Shown here one piece after another: positions 1 to 7,759 of a DNA stretch of 64,000 nucleotides. Position 1 is the first letter of the stretch, and the number at the start of each line of letters is the position of its first letter. A program made the translations under genes and the position numbers. Location: contig NZ_JAKSYO010000186.1 in NCBI RefSeq assembly GCF_022829635.1, forward strand, positions 1-64,000. Direction: 5' to 3'. The DNA comes from Methylobacterium sp. E-066. GTDB taxonomy: Bacteria > Pseudomonadota > Alphaproteobacteria > Rhizobiales > Beijerinckiaceae. Below the pieces are notes generated by a model. That model worked only from the letters and a program-made list of their open reading frames with translations, was not told the DNA's origin and searched no databases.

Positions 1-44
1 CTCTGCACGATACGCGGACGCACGGTCCGGCCGCTTCGAGACGC

Positions 45-197
45 TCACCGCCGCATCCCGAGCAAGACGACCAATCCCACGGCGAATGCGGCGCCGGCCT
101 GGGCCGCCAGCAGCGCGGCCAGCCAACCCTGCAGCAGGCCCACGGCAAAGCCGATCGCGCCCCCGATCAGAGCGGCGAAGACCAGTAGGACCAGCAA
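45..197 (-). CDS. Small hydrophobic membrane protein, 50 aa
   Basis: This short frame starts with TTG. A strong GGAGG ribosome-binding site lies about seven bases upstream and an in-frame TAA lies directly before the start. The product is almost wholly hydrophobic: one segment at residues 2-23 and another at about 26-46, separated by LQGW, ending in GMRR. It therefore looks like a two-span inner-membrane peptide. It is transcribed away from the sugar transferase that follows, so the two could share the 200-base gap as a divergent promoter region. No family is recognised. Reality of the gene rests on the ribosome-binding site and the composition, not on homology. Confidence 0.55.
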   Translation of the reverse strand: MLVLLVFAALIGGAIGFAVGLLQGWLAALLAAQAGAAFAVGLVVLLGMRR

Positions 198-399
198 TTA
201 CTTACCTCCACTGATGATTCGGCCGTCTCGTCGTTTCTGTATCTCGCATGTTTGCAGGTGCGCCAACATCTCCAAGCATTCGGGCGATAAATATTTTCCT
301 GATTCGGGCGGCGTCCTGTCCGGCCGCGCGGAGCCCCGGGTTTTGATCACATCTCGCACCGTCTCTTGCACCTTTCGCACCGAGTGAGGAGCCGCCGCC

Positions 400-1137
400 A
401 TGCTGCGTCCGGTTGGAACCCCCACCTCCATCACCCCGTCGTCGCCGCACCATATGGTCGAGACGATCAACGAAGCGTTGGTCAAGACATTGCCGACCGC
501 CTCTCCCGCGCGAATCGGGCTCCGGCTCGGCTGGACGACGAAGCGGGGGCTCGATACCGCGGTGGCGTTGACGGCCCTGTGTCTGCTGCTGCCGCTGCTG
601 CTGCTCATCGCCGTGCTGATCTGGGCCAGCGACGGCCGGGCGCCGATCTTCCGGCACGTGCGGCTCGGCCGGCACGGACGTCCGTTCGGGTGCCTGAAGT
701 TCCGCTCGATGGTCCCGGACGCCGACGTGATCCTGGCCGGGTATCTCGCAGCGCACCCGCAGGCCCGGGTCGAGTGGGAGGCGACGCACAAGCTCACCCG
801 GGATCCCCGGGTGACGACCCTCGGTCAGGTGCTGCGCAAGACCTCGCTCGACGAGTTGCCGCAGCTCTGGAACGTGTTGCGCGGCGAGATGAGCTTGGTC
901 GGGCCGCGCCCGATCGTGCAGGGCGAGGTCGCTCGCTACGGCACGGCGTTCGCGGCCTGCTTCTCGGTCCCGCCCGGCCTGACCGGGCTGTGGCAGGTCT
1001 CGGGGCGCAGCGACACCACCTATGCCGAGCGCGTGGCGCTGGACCTGGACTATGCCAGTCGCTGGAGCCTGCGCCGGGATCTCGCGATCATGCTGCGCAC
1101 GGTGCCGGCTGTCTTGCGCCAGCGTGGCAGCCGCTGA
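400..1137 (+). CDS. Undecaprenyl-phosphate sugar phosphotransferase (ExoY/WcaJ family)
   Basis: This is a bacterial sugar transferase that moves a sugar-1-phosphate from a nucleotide sugar onto undecaprenyl phosphate, the first membrane step of polysaccharide repeat-unit assembly. The 245-residue protein has a hydrophobic segment at about residues 51-75, the family motif KFRSM at 100-104, the DELPQLWNVLRGEMSLVGPR block ending at 170 and GLTGLWQVSGRS at 193-204. Length matches the short ExoY-type enzymes without the extra N-terminal membrane domain of WcaJ. GAGGAG lies upstream of the ATG. Its place at the head of a polysaccharide locus fits an initiating transferase. Which sugar it uses cannot be read from the sequence. 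Confidence 0.9.
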   Translation: MLRPVGTPTSITPSSPHHMVETINEALVKTLPTASPARIGLRLGWTTKRGLDTAVALTALCLLLPLLLLIAVLIWASDGRAPIFRHVRLGRHGRPFGCLKFRSMVPDADVILAGYLAAHPQARVEWEATHKLTRDPRVTTLGQVLRKTSLDELPQLWNVLRGEMSLVGPRPIVQGEVARYGTAFAACFSVPPGLTGLWQVSGRSDTTYAERVALDLDYASRWSLRRDLAIMLRTVPAVLRQRGSR

Positions 1138-1149
1138 CGCGTGCGGCCG

Positions 1150-1251
1150 TCAGGCCGGGTCGTCGTTCTCCAAGGGCGCCACGAGGCACAGGCGCCAGAA
1201 CTCGAAGAAGCCGACCGCATACAGCGCGACGAGAAGGCTGATCCCGGACAT
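1150..1251 (-). CDS. Putative 33-aa membrane peptide
   Basis: A short frame convergent with the sugar transferase encodes 33 residues: a hydrophobic stretch at residues 3-15, then FFEFWRLCLVAPLEN and an acidic end. Codons end mostly in G or C, as in the neighbouring real genes. An in-frame TAA lies 30 bases before the ATG, so the frame cannot be much longer. No clear ribosome-binding site is visible, which weakens the call. The product would be a single-span membrane peptide with an aromatic-rich juxtamembrane part. No family is recognised. Confidence 0.4.
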   Translation of the reverse strand: MSGISLLVALYAVGFFEFWRLCLVAPLENDDPA

Positions 1252-1379
1252 CGTTTGGCCCCGCAGTGACCGCGAGCCTTAGCCTGCCGGGGAAATGGTT
1301 AACGGACCGTTACCGTCTCGATAATCCCGGGCTCAGGACGCACCGGGAGCCTGGGCACCCGCATGATGACGGCCCAAAA

Positions 1380-1425
1380 GCGCGCGCCGCCGAAATGGAT
1401 ACCGGTTCGGCGTCAGCGAGCGCGT
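1380..1425. repeat. Palindromic repeat family C, copy 1
   Basis: The segment has the arms GCCGAA and TTCGGC around an ACCGG core, flanked by GCGC-rich ends and GTCAGCGAGCGC. A near-identical copy lies at 4302-4348. Both copies are intergenic. Confidence 0.75.
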
Positions 1426-1548
1426 TCAGAAGGCCTCAGAGCCATTCCCCATCGCAACGCCGCGGTGCACGACGCTGCCTTGGGCGGTCGGCTGAGCGGA
1501 TACAACCGTCGATCCGGTCCTGATCGACGATCATCCAACCACCCCCCC

Positions 1549-1660
1549 CTCATCCTGAGGCGCGAGCGCAGCGAGCCTCGAAGGAGCCCTCCAGTCTGCT
1601 CGCGATCCCTGGAAGGCTCCTTCGAGGGCGCCGTTGCGCGCCGCCGCTTCAGGCTGAGGG
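1549..1660. repeat. Interspersed palindromic repeat family A, copy 1
   Basis: The element begins CTCATCCTGAGG, contains CCTCGAAGGAGCCCTCCAG and the inverted counterpart GGAAGGCTCCTTCGAGG, and ends CAGGCTGAGGG. It can fold into a long hairpin. Similar copies are at 12251-12362 and 32480-32590. This copy is the most diverged of the three near its right end. Confidence 0.8.
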
Positions 1661-1739
1661 GGTTGGATTGGACGGGCGCCGATCAAGACGAAGCCAGCCC
1701 CTGTCGTGTAACCGTGTCGCGACGCGATCGGAAACGGCC

Positions 1740-2585
1740 CTACCGGCAGACGATCGAGCCCTTGAAGCCGCAGGGATCGCCCAGCTTGGTGAAGGCGACG
1801 CGCTCGAAGGTGGCGGTGATCGGCCGGCCCGGGTAGCTGGCCGGCCCGAGCCAGGAGACGAAGTCCGCGCCCTGGCCCATCCACAGGCTGAGCATGATCT
1901 TGCCGGGATGCGACGGGATCGGCTTGTCGGGCAGGGCCCGCACCTCGCGCAGCAGCCGGCCGTTGACGGACCAGCGGATCCGGTCGGGCAGCCATTCCAG
2001 CGCGTAATCGGCCATGGTCGTCGCGGCGTCGAAGCCGAGGTTCTCGATGGTCTCGTGCTGGCCGGTGCCGCCGGTGAAGTAGTTGAGCTGGACGCCCTTC
2101 GTGTCCTTGCCCAGGAACTCGAAATCGATCTCGTCGTTCGTCCGGCGGTCGCCGTCCTCCGGGCCGTTATAGGTGAAGAACGCCGAGACGAGCCCGGAGG
2201 CCGCGCCCGCCCGCATCCGGACCTCATAGGTGCCGTAGCCGTAGCGCTCCTTGGTCTGGATCTCGGCGCAGCTGAACGGGCGGTCCTTGTAGGGGCTGTC
2301 GGCCAGGGTGAGGGTCAGTTCCCCGGAGGTCGGGATCTGGACGCGCTGGCGCGACCACGTGCAGTTCTGGAAGTCGCCGTTGACCCAGCCGTCGGAGATG
2401 TACCACCGCCGGTCACCGAGGGTGGAAAACGTCTCCACGAAGGAGCCGCCGCCCCGGAAGGCCGGCGCGTCGCCGGCGGGTTGGGCGGCCTTGTCGTCGG
2501 CTGCGGCCGGCAGGACCGGCACAACCGGCAGCAGCAGGGCCGTCGCCAGGCAGGCGCGGCGGATCGGGCGGCGCGGTCTCGTCAT
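1740..2585 (-). CDS. Secreted glycoside hydrolase family 16 glycanase
   Basis: A family 16 beta-glucanase-like enzyme that would cleave a beta-linked polysaccharide outside the cytoplasm. The start chosen, MTRPRRP, has GAGGA seven bases upstream; an in-frame ATG 33 bases earlier is less likely. Residues 1-29 form a signal peptide (twin arginines, ALLLPVVPVL core, cleavage near AAAD). The catalytic motif EIDFEF lies at residues 152-157 with E152 as nucleophile and E156 as acid/base. The length of 281 is normal. In rhizobial loci such enzymes (ExoK, ExsH) trim the exopolysaccharide made by their neighbours, and the position beside the sugar transferase suggests the same role here. Confidence 0.88.
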   Translation of the reverse strand: MTRPRRPIRRACLATALLLPVVPVLPAAADDKAAQPAGDAPAFRGGGSFVETFSTLGDRRWYISDGWVNGDFQNCTWSRQRVQIPTSGELTLTLADSPYKDRPFSCAEIQTKERYGYGTYEVRMRAGAASGLVSAFFTYNGPEDGDRRTNDEIDFEFLGKDTKGVQLNYFTGGTGQHETIENLGFDAATTMADYALEWLPDRIRWSVNGRLLREVRALPDKPIPSHPGKIMLSLWMGQGADFVSWLGPASYPGRPITATFERVAFTKLGDPCGFKGSIVCR

Positions 2586-2740
2586 GCTCACATCCTCGCC
2601 TGAGCCAAAGCAGGGCATCCGAGGGGAGTATCGGCGCGATCGACCGGTCGGGCCGTGATCTTTCGGACGAACGGATCCGGCGCCAGAGCCCTCCTTTTGG
2701 ACGATCTCGCGTCCCGCGCGCAGGCCGCCTAGCGTGCGGG

Positions 2741-3811
2741 ATGGTCGTCCGGCCCCGCCGGCCGAAGGCGTTTTGGAGTCGTCCGGTGCGAAGCGTCCAG
2801 GCCCAGACCGACGGAGCGGATGTCTGCGTCATCATCGCGGCGCGCAACGCCGAGGCCACCATCGCGACCGCGGTCGCCTCGGCACTCCGGCAGCCGGAGG
2901 TCGCGGAGGTCATCGTCGTCGACGACGCCTCCACGGACCGGACCAGCGCCGCGGCCGAAGCCGCCGGCGACGGCTCCGGCCGGCTGAAGCTGCTGCGGCT
3001 GACGCGTAATGCCGGGCCAGCGGCGGCCCGTAACGCGGCGCTGACGGTCGCGACCGCGCGGCTGCTCTGCGTCCTCGACGCCGACGATTATTTCTTGGAC
3101 GGGCGCCTGGGCCGGCTCCTGGCCGCCCCCCGCACCTGGGACCTGATCGCCGACGACATCGTCCTGGTCCGGGGCAACGCCGCCGCCACCGTCGCCGGTC
3201 TGGTGACCGGGCCCGGCCAGCCGCAGCGTCTCTCGCTGGAGGCCTTCGTCTCCGGCAACATCGGACGCGCGGGCGAGCACCGGCGGGAACTCGGGTTCCT
3301 GAAGCCGATCATGCGGCGGTCGTTCCTGCAGCGCCACGGCCTGCGCTACGACGAGCGGCTGCGGCTCGGCGAGGATTACGCCCTCTATGTCGAGGCCCTG
3401 GCGGCGGGCGCCGTGTTCGCCGTGACGGCGCCTTGCGGCTATGTGGCGATCGAGCGCGCGGATTCGCTGAGCGCGCAGCATCGGACCGACGACCTGGGGG
3501 CGATCATCACCTTCGACGACGCGATGCTCGCCCGGTCGGGGCTCACCCCGGCGGCCCGTAAGGCCCTGCGGGCCCATCGCGACGCCACGATGCGGAAATG
3601 GCAGCACCGGCGCGTCCTCGACCGCCGGCGCTCGCACGGCTACGCGGCGGCGGTGCGTGAATTGCTCCAAGCGCCCCGAGCGTGGCAGTATATCCTGTCC
3701 GAGACCCTGGATGCCAAGCTGGCGCGGTTCGGTCCGACCCGCGTTCCGGAGGGAGATGCGCCGCCGCGTCTCCTGCTCGGGCCGGGCCAGTTTTTGCGAC
3801 CGGCGCGATAA
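2741..3811 (+). CDS. Glycosyltransferase family 2
   Basis: A GT-A fold transferase that adds a sugar from a nucleotide donor, probably to the lipid-linked repeat unit. The nucleotide-binding strand VCVIIAARNAE is at residues 28-38, the VDDAS motif at 60-64 and the metal-binding DADD at 113-116; RLGEDYALYVEAL supplies the catalytic-base region. The 356-residue length is normal for a soluble family 2 enzyme, and no membrane segment is apparent. The upstream ribosome-binding site is weak and a GTG at 2786 is a possible alternative start. It is divergent from the glycanase. Acceptor and donor are unknown. Confidence 0.85.
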   Translation: MVVRPRRPKAFWSRPVRSVQAQTDGADVCVIIAARNAEATIATAVASALRQPEVAEVIVVDDASTDRTSAAAEAAGDGSGRLKLLRLTRNAGPAAARNAALTVATARLLCVLDADDYFLDGRLGRLLAAPRTWDLIADDIVLVRGNAAATVAGLVTGPGQPQRLSLEAFVSGNIGRAGEHRRELGFLKPIMRRSFLQRHGLRYDERLRLGEDYALYVEALAAGAVFAVTAPCGYVAIERADSLSAQHRTDDLGAIITFDDAMLARSGLTPAARKALRAHRDATMRKWQHRRVLDRRRSHGYAAAVRELLQAPRAWQYILSETLDAKLARFGPTRVPEGDAPPRLLLGPGQFLRPAR

Positions 3812-3832
3812 GCGCGCGGCCGGCCGGGTTCG

Positions 3833-4141
3833 TCAGAGCTCGCGCGCGCCGTTCCGCGTCCGGACGGCAGACACGTCGCATTGGACGTCGTCGAGTGCGC
3901 AGCGCACCCGCTCCAGCGCGGCACTGAACAAGTCGGTGATCTGAGGATCGCCGGACTGCGCGGCTTGCGGGTCACGGAAGCTGTCCAACAGATACGGCAT
4001 CATCTTCCCATGAAGCGCCAAGTAGGCCCCGGGATTCGAAAGCTCATAGACCACGGCCAAGGCATGGTAGGCGCGCACCAAAACCTCCAGTGCAACATCC
4101 GCGCTGTGCGAGCCCCGGTCGCAATCTTCGATGCTCTTCAT
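3833..4141 (-). CDS. Hypothetical protein, paralogue of the next gene
   Basis: A 102-residue acidic, helix-rich protein of no recognised family. Residues about 16-56 (VALEVLVRAYHALAVVYE, then NPGAY) align with LALDMVGRAYLALALLYE, then HPGEF, in the protein encoded at 4383-4709, so the two are tandem paralogues. The shared block has a hydrophobic heptad look that could mediate helix packing. No signal peptide or membrane segment is present. The ATG has no clear ribosome-binding site. The two genes are separated by one copy of repeat family C. The function is unknown. Confidence 0.65.
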   Translation of the reverse strand: MKSIEDCDRGSHSADVALEVLVRAYHALAVVYELSNPGAYLALHGKMMPYLLDSFRDPQAAQSGDPQITDLFSAALERVRCALDDVQCDVSAVRTRNGAREL

Positions 4142-4301
4142 CGTGTCGATAAACTAGTTTCCGCCCTTATTGGGGCGTAACATGCCTTATCAACACTGTC
4201 GACGCTTCCCGTCATGGCAATTGTCATCGCCGATGCGCGGCGCGACATTTATCACGGGCTCATGGCTCAACGGCAACAGTCGGGTCTTTGGCGGCGTTAG
4301 A

Positions 4302-4348
4302 GCGCTCGCCGCCGAAGTGGAGACCGGTTCGGCGTCAGCGAGCGCACC
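4302..4348. repeat. Palindromic repeat family C, copy 2
   Basis: GCGCTCGCCGCCGAA is followed after an ACCGG core by TTCGGCGTCAGCGAGCGC, giving nested inverted arms. It matches 1380-1425 closely and lies between the two small paralogous genes. Confidence 0.75.
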
Positions 4349-4382
4349 GCGATTGGGGACGGCTCTACTCCGCGCGCCGACC

Positions 4383-4709
4383 TCAGCCCTGCATGTATCG
4401 GCTTGGCCGGATCATGGTGGCGATCTTGTTCTCGACCTCGACCAGGACGCTGTTCACAAGATGGGCCGCGCCCTCGACCGTCCCGGCGGCAAGCATTTCG
4501 CGGCCGCTGGTCTCCTGGATGATGCGGAAATTGTCCTCGACGAACGCGCGGATCTTCTGCTGGACGCCCTCGAACTCGCCCGGATGCGCGGTCTCGTAGA
4601 GGAGCGCCAGAGCGAGATAGGCGCGGCCGACCATATCGAGCGCCAGACTTGCGCTCAGTTCGCTGGTCTCGCTCTGTGTGGAGGGCACGGCGGGTGAATT
4701 CCCTGTCAA
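4383..4709 (-). CDS. Hypothetical protein, tandem paralogue of the preceding gene
   Basis: A 108-residue protein with a Ser/Thr-rich N-terminus and a central block (LALDMVGRAYLALALLYE) shared with the protein encoded at 3833-4141. The C-terminal half, VEGAAHLVNSVLVEVENK, also resembles the paralogue's end, so the two probably arose by duplication. The frame opens at a TTG; a GTG seven codons later with GGGAA upstream is an equally good start. There is no signal peptide or membrane segment. The family is not recognised. The position between polysaccharide genes and a chemoreceptor does not settle its role. Confidence 0.62.
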   Translation of the reverse strand: MTGNSPAVPSTQSETSELSASLALDMVGRAYLALALLYETAHPGEFEGVQQKIRAFVEDNFRIIQETSGREMLAAGTVEGAAHLVNSVLVEVENKIATMIRPSRYMQG

Positions 4710-5138
4710 GCGCTATGTTGCAAATCTATCAGTCTGTTCGGTCTCGGACAATCAAGAAAAACGATTGCCTCCATATTTTTATTGAGTTTCCAGCTGTTTA
4801 GCGGCCGCATGCGAGGCGGATATTGATCCAGTCGCGGCAATGTATCGGATCGAGACTTGAGACCCGTCTCTCAAGGGGCGTCGATCGGCCGAGCATTGGA
4901 ACATGAGATTTCCGGCCCTGCCAGGCGTGAACCGTCATCAGGATTCTTCGATAAATTGGGCTGCGATCGAATATCCATCTATAAGTGGTATCTCTATACT
5001 GTGACAAATAGCCAGAACATGTTCTAGTGTAGGGCCGACAAAGCATTAGCTAAGACAAATTCTCATGTCAAGCCACTTGATTAACGTTATGGTGGGATTG
5101 TAGTCTAGTGGCATCGGTGTCTGGAAAAGAAATCTTCT
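4710..5138. promoter_or_regulatory. AT-richer divergent intergenic region
   Basis: About 430 bases without a credible gene, clearly lower in GC than the surroundings, between the minus-strand small protein and the plus-strand chemoreceptor. The region likely carries promoters for both directions. An 82-codon minus-strand frame here has Cys-, Arg- and Tyr-rich composition unlike a real protein and was not called. Confidence 0.45.
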
Positions 5139-6836
5139 ATGTTGATCCTAGAAAAATGCAAAATTGCATACAAGATGTCCTTGCCGATTCTTATCATGGC
5201 ACTCGTGAGTGCAGGAACGATCTATTACACACTCAGTATGTTGGGTGACATTACGGAACGGAATCACGTCCTGGTCGATTATTACGTCGCGCGCTTGGAG
5301 GCGTTCGCGCAGGTGCGCCAGGATTTCCAGACGGCCGGTCTGATGAACCGCAACATTCTCATCGGTCAGCCGGAGAGCGAACTCCCGGAGTTCGAGAAAG
5401 CCTTTCGTGACTCGGTGAAGCGCACGGCCGACAATATCGAGAGCCTCGCCGCCGGTGCATTGAAGCAGGAGGTCCGCGATCTGCTGATCGATATCGGCAA
5501 GATCACGCGTGACTATTACGGCGTCCTCGACAAATCCAATGCCCTCGCCCTTGGGAAGGATCGCGCCGCCGCGACCCAACTGGCCATGGTAGCGAGCCGC
5601 GAGATCGCGAAGCGCTTTGAACAGACGGCGCGGATCTACGAGGATCGGGTCGACGCGCGGCTCGCCGACGGGAAGAAAGCGACGGAAGCGGCGGCCGCGC
5701 AGGCCCGGCTGGTCCTGATCGGTTCCGCGGCGGCAGGCCTGCTCATCGCCCTCGCGCTCTCGGCCGTCATCATCGTGTTCGGCGTGACGCGGCCGCTCGG
5801 CAGCCTCGTCACCGTCCTGCAGCGCATGGCGAAGGGCGAGATCGATGCCACCATCACGGAGGCGCGGCGTGGCGACGAGATCGGCGCGGTCGGGCGCGCG
5901 GTCGAGGGCATCAAGGCGAGCGTCGCCCGCAGCGCCGCCGAGGAGGCCGAGCGCAAGCGGGCCGTCGAGGCCGCCGCCTCCGCCGAGCGCAGGCGCGTCC
6001 GGCTGGAACTGGCCCAGAGCTTCGAGCAGGCGGTCGCCGGCATCGTCGAGCAGGTCGCGTCTTCGGCGACCGAGCTGCAGGCCACCGCCCGTGTGATGAC
6101 GGACATCGCCCAGGAGGCCGGCACCCAATCCGGCGCGGTGGCGACGGCGGCCGAGGAGGCCGCGGTCAACGTTAATACGGTCGCGGCCGCCACCGAAGAA
6201 CTCGGCAGCTCCATCCAGGAAATCGGCCGGCAGGTGCAGGGCTCGACCGACCTAGCCCAACGAGCGGTCGGCGAGGCCGACCAGACCGCCGCCCTGGTGG
6301 CCGAGCTGAGCGCGGCGGCCAACCGGATCGGCGACGTGGTGCAGATGATCTCGGCCATCGCGGCGCAGACCAACCTGCTGGCGCTGAACGCCACGATCGA
6401 GGCGGCCCGCGCCGGCGATGCCGGGCGCGGCTTCGCCGTGGTGGCGAGCGAGGTCAAGGAACTGGCCGGCCAGACCGCCAAGGCCACCGAAGAAATCGCC
6501 GGTCAGATCGGCCGCATCCAGGGGGTGACGGGCGAGGCGGTGGGCGCGATCGGCACGATCACGAACCGGATCCGCGAGATCAACGGGGTCGCCAGCTCGA
6601 TCGCCGCGGCGGTGGAGCAGCAGGGGGCGGCGACGCAGGAGATCGTGCGCAACATCGCTCAGGCGACTGCCGGGACCAAGGAAGTGACGGGCAACATCGT
6701 CGGGGTCGCGGACGCCTCCGAGCAGACCGGCGCAGCGGCCGGCAACGTCCTCTCGGCGGCCACCGGCCTGTCGCACCAGTCGGAGCGCCTCTCGGCCGAG
6801 GTCGATCGCTTCCTGGCGACGATGCGTGCGGCGTGA
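5139..6836 (+). CDS. Methyl-accepting chemotaxis protein
   Basis: A transmembrane chemoreceptor of 565 residues. The first membrane segment is at about residues 14-35, followed by a roughly 150-residue helical periplasmic domain of the four-helix-bundle kind, and a second membrane segment at about 188-210. A HAMP domain follows (VTRPLGSLV onward, about 212-265), then the signalling coiled coil whose hairpin tip is AAQTNLLALNATIEAARAG near residues 405-430. The protein would signal to CheA through CheW. No CheBR-tethering pentapeptide is seen at the C-terminus. The ligand is unknown. Its start lacks a strong ribosome-binding site; the upstream region is unusually AT-rich. Confidence 0.92.
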   Translation: MLILEKCKIAYKMSLPILIMALVSAGTIYYTLSMLGDITERNHVLVDYYVARLEAFAQVRQDFQTAGLMNRNILIGQPESELPEFEKAFRDSVKRTADNIESLAAGALKQEVRDLLIDIGKITRDYYGVLDKSNALALGKDRAAATQLAMVASREIAKRFEQTARIYEDRVDARLADGKKATEAAAAQARLVLIGSAAAGLLIALALSAVIIVFGVTRPLGSLVTVLQRMAKGEIDATITEARRGDEIGAVGRAVEGIKASVARSAAEEAERKRAVEAAASAERRRVRLELAQSFEQAVAGIVEQVASSATELQATARVMTDIAQEAGTQSGAVATAAEEAAVNVNTVAAATEELGSSIQEIGRQVQGSTDLAQRAVGEADQTAALVAELSAAANRIGDVVQMISAIAAQTNLLALNATIEAARAGDAGRGFAVVASEVKELAGQTAKATEEIAGQIGRIQGVTGEAVGAIGTITNRIREINGVASSIAAAVEQQGAATQEIVRNIAQATAGTKEVTGNIVGVADASEQTGAAAGNVLSAATGLSHQSERLSAEVDRFLATMRAA

Positions 6837-6895
6837 GGGGGTTGGAGTGCGATCGCGACGGTCGTCCGGGCCCGGAAGACCCCGGGTTTCCGCAA

Positions 6896-7123
6896 TCAGA
6901 AAATCCGCGCCAAGCCCATCCGGTCCTGCGTGAGGCCCTGCATCGCCCGGAGCTTGAGCGCCACGATCCGGTTGTGCCGGGCCATCGTGCGGAGCACCTC
7001 GGCGGTCTCGGAATCGCCGGCGCGGGCCAGGGCCTGGGCGGCGCCGGCCATGTCGGTGGCGGTGGCATCCGCCAGCGCCGCGGCGTGCAGATCCTGCGGG
7101 GACGACGAAGTCGGTCTGGCCAT
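6896..7123 (-). CDS. Small hypothetical protein, 75 aa
   Basis: A helix-rich protein starting MARPTSSS, with an Ala-rich middle (ADATATDMAGAAQALARAG) and a basic C-terminal helix ending RMGLARIF. A start 51 bases earlier is possible but adds a low-complexity stretch. The protein is probably soluble and cytoplasmic. It is convergent with the chemoreceptor. No domain is recognised, and the context gives no function. Confidence 0.5.
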   Translation of the reverse strand: MARPTSSSPQDLHAAALADATATDMAGAAQALARAGDSETAEVLRTMARHNRIVALKLRAMQGLTQDRMGLARIF

Positions 7124-7193
7124 GGCTGCTCGCGATCGAAGGCTCGCCCGATCCTCCGAACGAAGGGTTAACAACTGGTAAACCGCGGGGTGC

Positions 7194-7415
7194 TCATTTC
7201 CGGACGGGGAGGCGTCCGACGAGCCATCCGGCCTCGTCGCGCACGAGCAGGGTCCAGGGCGGTCCCGCAGGCTCCTCGGCGATCTCGTCGGCCATCTCGG
7301 CGATGACGCTGCGCGCCTCGAACAGGGCCTCCGCCAAGTCAGCGGCCTCGACGCCGGTCGTATCGTGGAGCGTGATCTCCGCGTTCGCCAGCTCGAAGTA
7401 GAAACGCGCGGCCAA
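7194..7415 (-). CDS. DUF6894-like small protein
   Basis: A 73-residue protein beginning MAARFYFELANAEITLHD and continuing with a GVEAADLAEALFEARSVI helix, then WTLLVRDEAGWLVGRLPV. This RFYF strand, acidic turn, Ala/Glu helix and final beta hairpin pattern is that of the DUF6894 proteins, which are multicopy in Methylobacterium and relatives and have no known function. The TTG start is chosen because AAGGAG lies eight bases upstream, and it removes an atypical N-terminal extension. Confidence 0.7.
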   Translation of the reverse strand: MAARFYFELANAEITLHDTTGVEAADLAEALFEARSVIAEMADEIAEEPAGPPWTLLVRDEAGWLVGRLPVRK

Positions 7416-7759
7416 ATGGACTCTCCTTGGCCAAAGTCCCCGAGCGAGTTCGGCCTGACGATCCTGCCCGCCTAAACCCTCCGACATCCAGCCCTAAAAG
7501 GAGAGAAAAAGACTTAGCTTTTAGGCTGGTTGATCTCACGCAGGCGTCAGGAACAATGCGGGATTCCCGGGGCCTAAGCCCTGCGAGGTATCCGGCCGGT
7601 ATTCGGGGCGTCCGGGCCGCTCTGCCGGATCGCGCCAGTGCCCTACCCCGTCCCGCCGACCGCCCCTACGCCTTGTTCCTGAGGTGCCGCCGCGATGGCC
7701 TCGCCGTAGAGCGGGGCATCCAGGCGGTCGCGGTGCGACGAGGCAAGGACAAGGCGAGC
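7416..7759. promoter_or_regulatory. Upstream region of the UDP-glucose dehydrogenase gene
   Basis: A 344-base gap with no credible gene. At 7493-7500 and 7518-7525 an eight-base inverted repeat, CCTAAAAG and CTTTTAGG, is separated by 17 purine-rich bases. This could be an operator. No promoter boxes can be assigned with confidence. Confidence 0.4.

Larger units (their letters stand above)
1252..1739. other. Intergenic region carrying two repeats
   Basis: No convincing gene is seen between the small peptide and the glycanase. The stretch holds one copy of a 46-base palindromic repeat at 1380-1425 and one copy of a roughly 112-base palindromic repeat at 1549-1660. The rest has no recognisable signal. 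Confidence 0.6.

Noticed and set aside
1549..1660. Repeats considered as a CRISPR array
   Set aside because: The copies are single, far apart and palindromic over their full length; there are no regular spacers and no cas genes in the window.
4798..5046. An 82-codon minus-strand frame in the AT-richer gap
   Set aside because: Codon choice differs from real genes nearby and there is no ribosome-binding site or recognisable feature.
5098..5125. A tRNA-like string GTAGTCTAGTGGCATCGG before the chemoreceptor gene
   Set aside because: It resembles a D-arm, but no acceptor stem, anticodon arm or TTCGA loop can be found around it.
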